DNA from: CAMCHP01 sp036835325
GTDB lineage: Bacteria > Bacteroidota > Bacteroidia > Flavobacteriales_D > Sanyastnellaceae
Reading direction: 5' to 3'
Length of the DNA: 11,464 nucleotides
NCBI GenBank assembly: GCA_036835325.1
Contig: DAITMF010000070.1
Location: 1-11,464 of the forward strand
The position numbers were made by a program, and so were the translations under genes. Below the pieces are notes generated by a model. It worked only from the letters and a program-made list of their open reading frames with translations, was not told the origin of the DNA and searched no databases. Positions 1-4,975 of this stretch are shown here, in pieces (position 1 is the stretch's first letter; every line of letters begins with the position of its first letter).

Positions 1-138
1 GTGCAGTCTTCTTTGGATGGTACTCCGGACAATGCCTTGACAGTGGTGTCTCCTCAGTATGTTGGAGGGTCGGGCTTTGTGTCTACACTCTTGGCGGACT
101 ACTTGCGTACAGGATATAGTCGAAGTCCAGTACAGTAA
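1..138 (+). CDS. 3' end of an unrecognised protein-coding gene (partial)
   Basis: An open frame runs from the first base of the window to a TAA stop at 136-138, giving 45 residues that end in SRSPVQ. The other two forward frames are closed by stops within this stretch. The piece carries no motif that I recognise; it is polar with one short hydrophobic patch (FVSTLLADYL) and looks like the tail of a longer protein that starts outside the window. A terminator-like hairpin with a T-run follows at 196-216, consistent with a gene ending here. The piece is short, so a chance open frame cannot be excluded. Confidence 0.4.
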   Translation: MQSSLDGTPDNALTVVSPQYVGGSGFVSTLLADYLRTGYSRSPVQ

Positions 139-195
139 AGAGCTGTTTCATTTGAACAGTTGTGTTTGATTCGTTACGTAAAAATACAACAAATT

Positions 196-216
196 GGCGT
201 TTAGACGGCCTTTTTT
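196..216 (+). terminator. candidate intrinsic terminator after the partial gene
   Basis: GGCGT, loop TTAG, then ACGGCC can pair as a five-base-pair stem with one bulged base, followed directly by six Ts (211-216). It lies 58 bases after the TAA of the partial gene on the same strand. The stem is short. The T-run also overlaps the start of repeat copy A, and the other repeat copies carry a similar T-run, so it may be part of the repeat rather than a dedicated terminator. Confidence 0.35.
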
Positions 217-297
217 GACTCGGAGTTTAAGGGGTTACAAGAGTTAAGGGAGTTTCCTCTTGCGCAATGCGCAAAACTGTATGCTGTTTTGGGTCGG
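211..297 (+). repeat. composite intergenic repeat, copy A (diverged)
   Basis: This is a diverged copy of the element found at 1164-1470 and 11349-11464. It begins with the T-run. Four degenerate 9-base units follow at 223-258: GAGTTTAAG, GGGTTACAA, GAGTTAAGG, GAGTTTCCT. It ends with the shared segment AACTGTATGCTGTTTTGGG. Where other copies read TTGCTCGCTGCTCAA, this one has TTGCGCAATGCGCAA (260-274), a perfect 7-bp inverted repeat around one base. It overlaps the 3' end of the toxin-like gene on the opposite strand and supplies that gene's last codons and stop. Confidence 0.7.
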
Positions 298-463
298 CTT
301 CGGTTGCATGGGCGTTGGGTATTGCGTCTTTTCGGGTTGGAAGTGACGCGAGGAGTTGCTGTTCGTTGAAGCGCTTCAAAACAATGAAGTACTTGGGTTT
401 CGCAACATTCCCGTTCTTGAAGTAGAAGGGGTCGAAGTACACGATAGTGGCTTCTTGAAACAT
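227..463 (-). pseudogene. toxin-like gene downstream of Panacea antitoxin, 3' end replaced by repeat
   Basis: The frame encodes 78 residues starting at an ATG 2 bases after the antitoxin's TAA. The first ~50 residues look like a real compact domain: an FDPFYFKNG segment, a KPKYFIVLKRF strand and a LASLPTRKD turn. From memory, small proteins of this type sit next to Panacea-domain antitoxins in Bacteroidota and are longer, but I could not search for them. The last ~22 residues (from about DPKQHTV) are encoded by repeat copy A, and the same PKQHTV peptide arises from the repeat elsewhere in the window. The C-terminal part of the domain therefore seems to be missing. Antitoxin-first order and near-zero spacing fit a type II toxin-antitoxin operon. 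The damaged toxin is probably inactive. Biochemical activity is unknown. Confidence 0.55.
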
Positions 464-465
464 GA

Positions 466-1040
466 TTAATGCTGCTCTTTGAATCCAATGTAAAGGGCAA
501 GCTTGCGCGGATCATGTACAACGAGCTGCGACATGTCGATGGCGAATTCAGTATTGTTGATTTGTTCAGACTCCAGCAAATGCAGCACGTTTTGGGCTTT
601 GGCTTGTGTGTGCCACGGAGAATTCTCTCTGTGGGTGTATGCAACGAGATCTGTGGCTGTTTTTTGACCAAAGCGTTCAACTACATCGTCCATCAACGCA
701 ATGTCGTTCTCGGAGAATTCTGCATCGTCAAAATCCGCCAGCGGTTTCAGGTAAGTGTCTCCGTCTTGGATATCTTTTGCAAGGTATCCGGCCAAAAGCT
801 TCAGATCGGAAGAGAGGTCGATGAACAGTTCTTCTGAGACCGGACCGAATTTCCAGACTTTGTAGGTCAGATTGAGAAACGGAATGCCACTTTTCTTAAT
901 CGCCAGTTCATCGAGGATGTAGAACAGCTTCAGCAATTTTGTCTGGAAAGCGGGCCCAGACGTTGGGTGAGGTACACAGCAGCATTTCCCACTTTAATGA
1001 GTTGTTCGTCGGAGAAGGTGATGTACGGTTGTGCACTCAT
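466..1040 (-). pseudogene. Panacea-domain (PanA/SocA-like, DUF4065-type) antitoxin, frameshifted
   Basis: The N-terminal part (ATG at 1040, MSAQPYITF through AVYLTQRLGPLSRQ) and the C-terminal part (LLKLFYILDELAIKKSG to the TAA at 466-468) lie in adjacent frames. Together they form the Panacea architecture: an N-terminal helix, a KLLKLFYILDE helix, a YKVWKFGPVSEELF segment, and a late SPWH motif. The frames would join if the four-base run at 937-940 (AAAA on the coding strand) had one more A. That restores 576 bases, i.e. 191 residues with Lys35 at the junction. Panacea domains are known as versatile antitoxins that neutralise unrelated toxins encoded beside them. Here the neighbour is the truncated gene at 227-463, 2 bases downstream. 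A TTG restart at 936 would give only the last 156 residues and lose the conserved N-terminus. A sequencing error in the A-run is the main alternative. Confidence 0.7.
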
Positions 1041-1048
1041 TGTAGCTA

Positions 1049-1079
1049 CAAATGTACGACTTCGGGGCGGGTTTTGCAA
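1049..1079 (-). promoter_or_regulatory. Bacteroidota-type promoter for the antitoxin/toxin locus, nearly leaderless
   Basis: On the coding strand TACATTTG (1056 down to 1049) matches the Bacteroidota -7 consensus TAnnTTTG exactly. A TTG lies 20 bases upstream (1079-1077) in the -33 position. The -7 element ends 8 bases before the antitoxin ATG, so transcription would begin at or very near the start codon, giving a leaderless or almost leaderless mRNA. It is a sequence match only. Confidence 0.45.
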
Positions 1080-1163
1080 TCCCGCGGTGGTGGTTTGTGG
1101 ATACGTTTTCATCGATGATTAATGGGAATTTTACTGGGTGTCTTACCGGGTCATCTTTACGGC

Positions 1164-1470
1164 GTGTTTCTTCTTGCTCACTACTCAAATTGTATGCTGC
1201 TTTGGGGTGGCTTTGCCACCGATTATGGGGATTATGGGGATTTTTCTTTCGCTCGCTGCACTCGCTGTTCTTTTTTGATACAGAGTTTTAGTAGTTGTGG
1301 GAGTTGCAGGAGTTTTCTTTTGCTCGCTGCTCAAACTGTATGCTGTTTTGGGGTGGCTTTGCCACCGATTATGGGGATTATGGGGATTTTTCTTTTGCTC
1401 GCTGCGCTCGCGGGTTCTTTATAGACACAGAGTTTTAGGAGTTTTAGGAGTTGGAGGAGTTTTCTTTTTG
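1164..1470 (+). repeat. composite intergenic repeat, tandem copies B1 and B2 (146-bp period)
   Basis: Two direct copies follow each other: B1 at 1186-1331 and B2 at 1332 to about 1470, preceded by the tail of an earlier unit (1164-1185). Each has, in order: a GTATGCTG segment; a hairpin GGTGGC-TTT-GCCACC (1206-1220 and 1352-1366); two exact GATTATGGG units; a GATTTTTCT unit; a CGCTCGCTGC or TGCTCGCTGC stretch; a T-rich segment ending near ACAGAG; and four 9-base GAGTTNNNG units (1283-1318 and 1430-1465). Open frames across this stretch are repeat-derived and change frame between copies. The same element recurs at 211-297 and 11349-11464 in the same orientation. No transposase or terminal inverted repeats are visible. 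Confidence 0.85.
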
Positions 1471-1473
1471 GGA

Positions 1474-1559
1474 TGGATGCTGGATGCAGCCAGGCATTGG
1501 AGAAACTCCAATGAACTCTGTGTCCTCCTAAAACTCTTTGGTGAAAAAACCAGCATCCA
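1474..1559. repeat. nested inverted repeats just past the tandem repeat
   Basis: An outer pair TGGATGCTGG (1474-1483) and CCAGCATCCA (1550-1559) is perfectly complementary. Inside it, CATTGGAG (1495-1502) and CTCCAATG (1506-1513) form a perfect 8-bp hairpin with an AAA loop. The right part (1514-1539) carries AACTCTGTG and CTCCTAAAACTC, a reverse-orientation fragment of the GAGTTTTAG array of copy B2. Part of the structure therefore arose from an inverted piece of the repeat. It could fold as DNA or RNA; no function is shown. Confidence 0.6.
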
Positions 1560-1582
1560 CGGGATGCAAACGGCGCAAGAAG

Positions 1583-1648
1583 CACCCAACACTTTTTTAT
1601 GGGATAAATTTTTTGTTGGGTGGTATTCATTTCAATCCCGATGAAATG
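1583..1648. repeat. two further perfect hairpins in the long gene-free stretch
   Basis: CACCCAACA (1583-1591) and TGTTGGGTG (1614-1622) are perfectly complementary over 9 bp with a 22-base AT-rich loop. CATTTCA (1628-1634) and TGAAATG (1642-1648) form a 7-bp stem with a 7-base loop. Neither is followed by a clear T-run, so I do not call them terminators. The second overlaps the start codon of the doubtful small ORF at 1641. Confidence 0.5.
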
Positions 1649-1799
1649 TAAGTCACCCGTTGGCACTGCTCGAAAATGCTCGGTCACAGGCACGACTTCT
1701 GTACCTATTGATGCATTAAGTACGCATTGCGTTTTGAAGGAAGTTCAAGAGGGAGGCTGCCGCGGGATGGTAGCTGTTGAACCTATTCTGATACACTAA
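1641..1799 (+). CDS. doubtful small cysteine-containing ORF, 52 residues
   Basis: ATG at 1641 to TAA at 1797-1799 encodes 52 residues beginning MKCKSPVGTARKC, with cysteines at positions 3, 13, 30 and 40. There is no convincing ribosome binding site, and the start sits in a hairpin (1628-1648). In-frame extension upstream to a stop at 1605-1607 offers only GTG or ATT starts. The frame ends 20 bases before the convergent AraC gene's stop. I do not recognise the sequence, it has no secretion signal, and it may be a chance open frame. Confidence 0.2.
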   Translation: MKCKSPVGTARKCSVTGTTSVPIDALSTHCVLKEVQEGGCRGMVAVEPILIH

Positions 1800-1803
1800 A
1801 AAT

Positions 1804-1830
1804 AATGGAAAACGCCCATCAGTTGGCGTT
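1804..1830 (-). terminator. candidate terminator of the esterase-AraC operon
   Basis: Read on the minus strand, AACGCC (1830-1825), an 8-base loop, and GGCGTT (1816-1811) form a six-base-pair stem followed by TTCC and then ATTATTTTT. The first arm lies in the last codons of the AraC gene and the loop contains its TGA stop, a compact ending for the four-gene operon. The T-rich tail is interrupted, so termination strength is uncertain. Confidence 0.45.
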
Positions 1831-2736
1831 TCTAAATTCGGAGGGACTAACACCCACTTTTTTCTTGAACAGGCTGCTGAAGTAGTGCGGATACTCAAAG
1901 CCCAACGAATGGGCGATTTCTTTGACCGATTGGTTGCTACCCAGTAATCGGTCTTTGGCCTCTTCAAGTACCCAGAAATGGATGTGTTCTTGGGTGGTTT
2001 TACCTGTTTCTTTGCGCAACAAATCGCTCAGATAATTCGGGGAAAGGTTCACGTGTTGGGCACATTCCAGGGCTGTTGGAAGGCCTATTTCGTGTGAATC
2101 GACGTTTTTTAGACGTTGGTTGAGGAATGCATTGACCAACTCAAGGACCGATTTGTTGCGGTTCTCGCGCGTTATGAACTGCCGGTCGTAATACCGATTG
2201 CAGTGGTTCAGTAGCAACTCAATGGCCGATACGTATACGTCTTTTGTGTGTTTGTCAATGGGGCGCTGAAGCTCGGTGCGGATAGAATTCACAATCGCCG
2301 TTAGGCTTTCTTGTTCGTCATCAGACAGATGCAACGCTTCATTGACGGTGTACCTGAAAAACGAACACTCAGAAAGTTTACCGGCGAGTGGTGTGCCATG
2401 AACCAAATCGGCATGGAAGAAGAGTCCCCAACTGTAACGGTGTTCGTCAAATACCGGATTCTCGAGCACCCCCACTTGGTCGGGATAGGAGAAAAACAAG
2501 CTTCCCTCTTGAAAGTCAATTTGCCTTCGGCCGTATGCCAGGCTGCCTGCCTTGAGGTGTTTTAAGGTAATCGCGTAAAACGATGAAATCACTTTTACCC
2601 CACCGGTTTGCGCATCGGAGCCAAACGGTTTAAGCTTCGAAAGATCAATGACAGTGATCAATGGGTGCTTTGGAGGTGGCTGCTGAAGTATGCTGTGCAG
2701 CGCACTGATGCTTTCGATGCGAAGGGTGTCAAGCAT
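1819..2736 (-). CDS. AraC-family transcriptional regulator
   Basis: The product has 305 residues, typical for an AraC regulator with an N-terminal sensing domain (about 20-190) and a C-terminal DNA-binding domain (about 205-302). The two helix-turn-helix units are visible: the first around ALECAQHVNLSPNYLSDLLR from residue 222, the second around VKEIAHSLGFEYPHYFSSLF from about residue 271, closed by the family signature GVSPSEFR. The N-terminal half contains a cupin-like stretch (GSLFFSYPDQVGVLE) but no ligand can be read from it. The ATG abuts the TAA of the upstream membrane-protein gene with no spacer, so translation is probably coupled. It is the last gene of the operon and may regulate it, the divergent + operon, or distant targets. 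The cytosolic DNA-binding role is secure; the effector is unknown. Confidence 0.93.
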   Translation of the reverse strand: MLDTLRIESISALHSILQQPPPKHPLITVIDLSKLKPFGSDAQTGGVKVISSFYAITLKHLKAGSLAYGRRQIDFQEGSLFFSYPDQVGVLENPVFDEHRYSWGLFFHADLVHGTPLAGKLSECSFFRYTVNEALHLSDDEQESLTAIVNSIRTELQRPIDKHTKDVYVSAIELLLNHCNRYYDRQFITRENRNKSVLELVNAFLNQRLKNVDSHEIGLPTALECAQHVNLSPNYLSDLLRKETGKTTQEHIHFWVLEEAKDRLLGSNQSVKEIAHSLGFEYPHYFSSLFKKKVGVSPSEFRNAN

Positions 2737-3225
2737 TTACCGGCTTTTTGAAAGGTGTTGGAAATAGGTGTTGATCGACGGTTTTGAGATGCGCTCGATA
2801 AGCGTGTTACCGGAGACAAAAACCACCAATGCGAGCAGTATTCCGCTGATGAACCGGTTTGTGACGAGCCACATTGCTGCAATTAAAAGGGCTGCCACCG
2901 CGATAAAAATCGTTTGAATGCGGTTATTTCCGGAAACCACTTTGAGCATACGTTGGTATTCTGCGTTAACCCATGCCGAAGCGTTTTCTGAGTAGGCGAT
3001 TTCAGCTTTTCGGCGCAATCGGTTGTTGTTGAAAGCGTATCCCAATCCACCAAAAACCGAGAACATCCCGACGCCTAACAGTCCGTTGCGCAGACCTGCG
3101 TAAAACTCACTTGCCCCATACACATGGAGCGCGGCTGAAGACATCAACAGCACAGCGCCAAACCCAACCATGAGTACGGCGATGCGCTGTTGCGCTTGGA
3201 TATAGTCTATCAAATGATTGATCAT
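2737..3225 (-). CDS. small integral membrane protein, four predicted helices
   Basis: The product has 162 residues with a hydrophobic pattern of two helical pairs: about 16-37 (AVLMVGFGAVLLMSSAALHV), 47-66 (GLLGVGMFSVFGGLGYAF), 104-122 and 124-142. Between the pairs is a basic then acidic segment of about 35 residues (NNNRLRRKAEIAYSEN and onward), probably a cytosolic or periplasmic hairpin. The C-terminus is short and basic. Its ATG overlaps the stop of the SRPBCC gene by four bases (ATGA), and its TAA directly abuts the AraC ATG. I do not recognise a named family. The tight packing suggests it works with the esterase and SRPBCC protein at the membrane, but no reaction can be assigned. Confidence 0.85.
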   Translation of the reverse strand: MINHLIDYIQAQQRIAVLMVGFGAVLLMSSAALHVYGASEFYAGLRNGLLGVGMFSVFGGLGYAFNNNRLRRKAEIAYSENASAWVNAEYQRMLKVVSGNNRIQTIFIAVAALLIAAMWLVTNRFISGILLALVVFVSGNTLIERISKPSINTYFQHLSKSR

Positions 3226-3734
3226 TCGGTGCGTTGTGCTTTCGGATAGCGGCGTTCAACCTCTTTCTTCAAAGATCGATTAAACATCGGATAAACATTC
3301 ATCTGAGTGTTCACTGCAATCTTTCCGAGCAGCCAGGTCATTCCTCCCAATGCTTGATCGGATTGAATGAAGCGTGTTTGGCCTTTTCCAAGCGGTTCGA
3401 CACGGAAACAGTGTCGGTCTTTGATACCGAGGGCTTGTACCTGGCTCCAGTAAAATTCTACGCCTTCTTCGACAAAGAGGTGGTTATGGAACAGCTGAGG
3501 CTTGGCTTTTGGTCCTGCTTTGAACAGCACATCAACCGTGCCTTTGTCGATGATTTTTCCGTCGATTTTCAGGATAATATCGTTCCACTTCGAATAGCTG
3601 GCCGTATCGGTCAACACACTCCACACCTGCTCAGGCAATGCGTCAATGATGATTTCAGTGTGGGAGATCCAGTGGCGGCCGGTCTTTTTTTGGAAGCCCA
3701 CTTTTTCAATGGGTGAAATTGATTTTAGTTCCAT
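3222..3734 (-). CDS. SRPBCC-superfamily (START/polyketide cyclase-like) protein
   Basis: The product has 170 residues. The segment from about 20 to 160 shows the SRPBCC helix-grip pattern: an opening strand HTEIIIDALPEQVWSVLTD, a following SKWNDII helix, central strands around FKAGPKAKPQLFHNHLFVEEG, a late strand pair RHCFRVEPLGKGQTRFIQS, and a long C-terminal helix (NVYPMFNRSLKKEVERRYP). Family members bind hydrophobic small molecules in a deep cavity, and some catalyse aromatisation or act on lipids. No catalytic residues can be assigned here. No signal peptide is seen, so it is probably cytosolic. It lies between the esterase gene (21-base gap) and the membrane-protein gene (4-base overlap), so an ester or lipid-like ligand handled by the esterase is possible but unproven. 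Confidence 0.85.
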   Translation of the reverse strand: MELKSISPIEKVGFQKKTGRHWISHTEIIIDALPEQVWSVLTDTASYSKWNDIILKIDGKIIDKGTVDVLFKAGPKAKPQLFHNHLFVEEGVEFYWSQVQALGIKDRHCFRVEPLGKGQTRFIQSDQALGGMTWLLGKIAVNTQMNVYPMFNRSLKKEVERRYPKAQRTE

Positions 3735-3755
3735 GATAGATCTGTTGTAAGTTCA

Positions 3756-4709
3756 TTAAGCTTTAAAGGCGCGCCGTACGGCGTCAACCATGAGGTTATT
3801 GGCGGTTTGAGAAACTTGCGCGTTGGGAGCCATTCGTTCGCCTCCATGCGATACACCGGGTGCGACATAAAGCTCTGTAGGTACATCGGCTTGTAACAAC
3901 TTTTGTGCGTAAGCGATGACTTCGTCACGAAACAGTTCATTGCTGCCTACATATAAATAGGTGCGTGGTAAACCGCTGAGATCGGTGGCTCTGGCCGGAC
4001 TTTGAAGGGCAGTGGCTGATTTTCCGAGATCACCTCCGAGGTAGGCATTCCATGCCCAAAGTGAAGACTCACGGTCCCACCCAAGGTAACCGGATTGCTT
4101 TCCGGATGGCGTATCGTGGGTGTTATCGAGCATCGGACATTTCAAGAGTTGAAGCCCGATCGGCACTCCGTTGCGTTCTATGTTCAGCAGAACAGTTCGA
4201 GCGGCCATTCCTCCACCGGCGCTCTCACCACACACGGCAATTTTATTTACGTCGATTGAGAGCTCATCGGCATGGTCGAAGGTCCAAAGTAAGCCTGCAT
4301 AGCAATCTTCCATTCCTTCCGGATGGCGGTGTTCGGGTGCCAGTTTGTAATCAACTGAAACCACTGTGCAGTTGAGGCCTTCGACAAAGAGTGTGGCCAT
4401 GTCGTCTTCACGTGCTGTTCCTACGACATTTCCTCCACCGTGAATCCAATACACGCAAATTCCCGAGTGTTTTTGCATGTCACTTGGCTTGTAAATGAAA
4501 AAGCGCAAATCTCTTCCCGCAGAAACAACGTGCTTTTCTTCGAGGGTCATTGAGATGCTTTGAAAAGGAGCGCTTTCCATGCCCTTGATGAGTTCGCGCA
4601 TCGCGAGGTACGATTGGTCGATGGGGCCGCCTTGAGTAAGTTCGGATGGAAGGAGCTTCATGCCTTCAAGAATCTCAAGATCCATGAGCTCCAAAATGCG
4701 TTGTGACAT
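3756..4709 (-). CDS. alpha/beta hydrolase, HSL (hormone-sensitive lipase)-type esterase
   Basis: From the ATG at 4709 the product has 317 residues, the usual length for bacterial HSL-family esterases. Visible motifs are the oxyanion-hole HGGG (90-93, in WIHGGGNVVG), the DYKLAPEHRHP segment, the nucleophile elbow GESAGG with Ser163, an acid in FRDE (Asp262) and a His in VSHGG (His288). These make a complete Ser-Asp-His triad. The frame is open to an ATG at 4850, but those extra 47 residues are polar and unlike the family N-terminus, whereas MSQRILELMD is a normal opening preceded by an A-rich tract. No signal peptide is seen, so the enzyme is probably cytosolic and hydrolyses short-chain carboxyl esters. 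It is the first gene of a four-gene operon. The His context (HGG rather than the common HxF) is slightly unusual. Confidence 0.9.
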   Translation of the reverse strand: MSQRILELMDLEILEGMKLLPSELTQGGPIDQSYLAMRELIKGMESAPFQSISMTLEEKHVVSAGRDLRFFIYKPSDMQKHSGICVYWIHGGGNVVGTAREDDMATLFVEGLNCTVVSVDYKLAPEHRHPEGMEDCYAGLLWTFDHADELSIDVNKIAVCGESAGGGMAARTVLLNIERNGVPIGLQLLKCPMLDNTHDTPSGKQSGYLGWDRESSLWAWNAYLGGDLGKSATALQSPARATDLSGLPRTYLYVGSNELFRDEVIAYAQKLLQADVPTELYVAPGVSHGGERMAPNAQVSQTANNLMVDAVRRAFKA

Positions 4710-4975
4710 AGATTTTTTTTTTGTGGATTGGATACCGCACGTTAGCGTTCCAAAACTCATGAAGTCTTTGAACTGAGGTGTTACGCAAATCTCCGATTGA
4801 CTTTCACTATTCTCGGATGCCGATGGTAAGCTGAATGCGTTATGCTTCACCGGCGGTGGGAATCTGGCTCATGGATGCTCATCCGCGCAGCGAAAAAAAA
4901 CAGAGCCAACTGTAACGTTTTTCAATTGTGGGTTAATAATGGTATGACCACATTCAAACCGCAAAAGGAAAGCAC
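4710..4975. promoter_or_regulatory. divergent intergenic region between the two operons
   Basis: These 266 bases separate the esterase operon (-) from the T9SS cargo operon (+) and must carry at least one promoter for each. I found no exact TAnnTTTG element on either strand. The nearest minus-strand match is GAGTTTTG (4758-4751), which lacks a spaced TTG. Two homopolymers stand out: ten Ts at 4713-4722, giving an A-tract just upstream of the esterase ATG, and eight As at 4893-4900. AAAAGGAAA seven or fewer bases before the ATG at 4976 is a reasonable ribosome binding site for the cargo gene. Confidence 0.5.

Noticed and set aside
143..159. Weak hairpin CTGTT...AACAG just after the partial gene
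   Set aside because: Only five base pairs and no T-run; the hairpin at 196-216 is the better terminator candidate.
469..837. 122-residue plus-strand open frame opposite the antitoxin
   Set aside because: It is the antisense of a recognisable Panacea domain and has no features of its own.
1164..1470. CRISPR array
   Set aside because: The repeats are 146 bp apart with internal 9-base units and no unique spacers of regular length; no cas genes are present.
1164..1470. Insertion sequence
   Set aside because: No transposase frame, no terminal inverted repeats and no target-site duplication could be seen.
1584..1621. Integron attC-like core sites ACCCAAC and GTTGGGT facing each other
   Set aside because: They match RYYYAAC/GTTRRRY, but the span is 38 bases, shorter than normal attC sites, the inner sequence does not pair as L boxes, and there is no integrase or cassette array in the window.
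1122..1693. Several 100-120 residue open frames on both strands over the repeat region
   Set aside because: They translate repeat sequence, switch frame between repeat copies, have biased composition (for example runs of Leu, Gly and Phe) and resemble no protein family.
4710..4850. N-terminal extension of the esterase to an ATG at 4850
   Set aside because: The added 47 residues are polar and unlike HSL-family N-termini, while the ATG at 4709 gives the usual length and has an A-rich tract before it.
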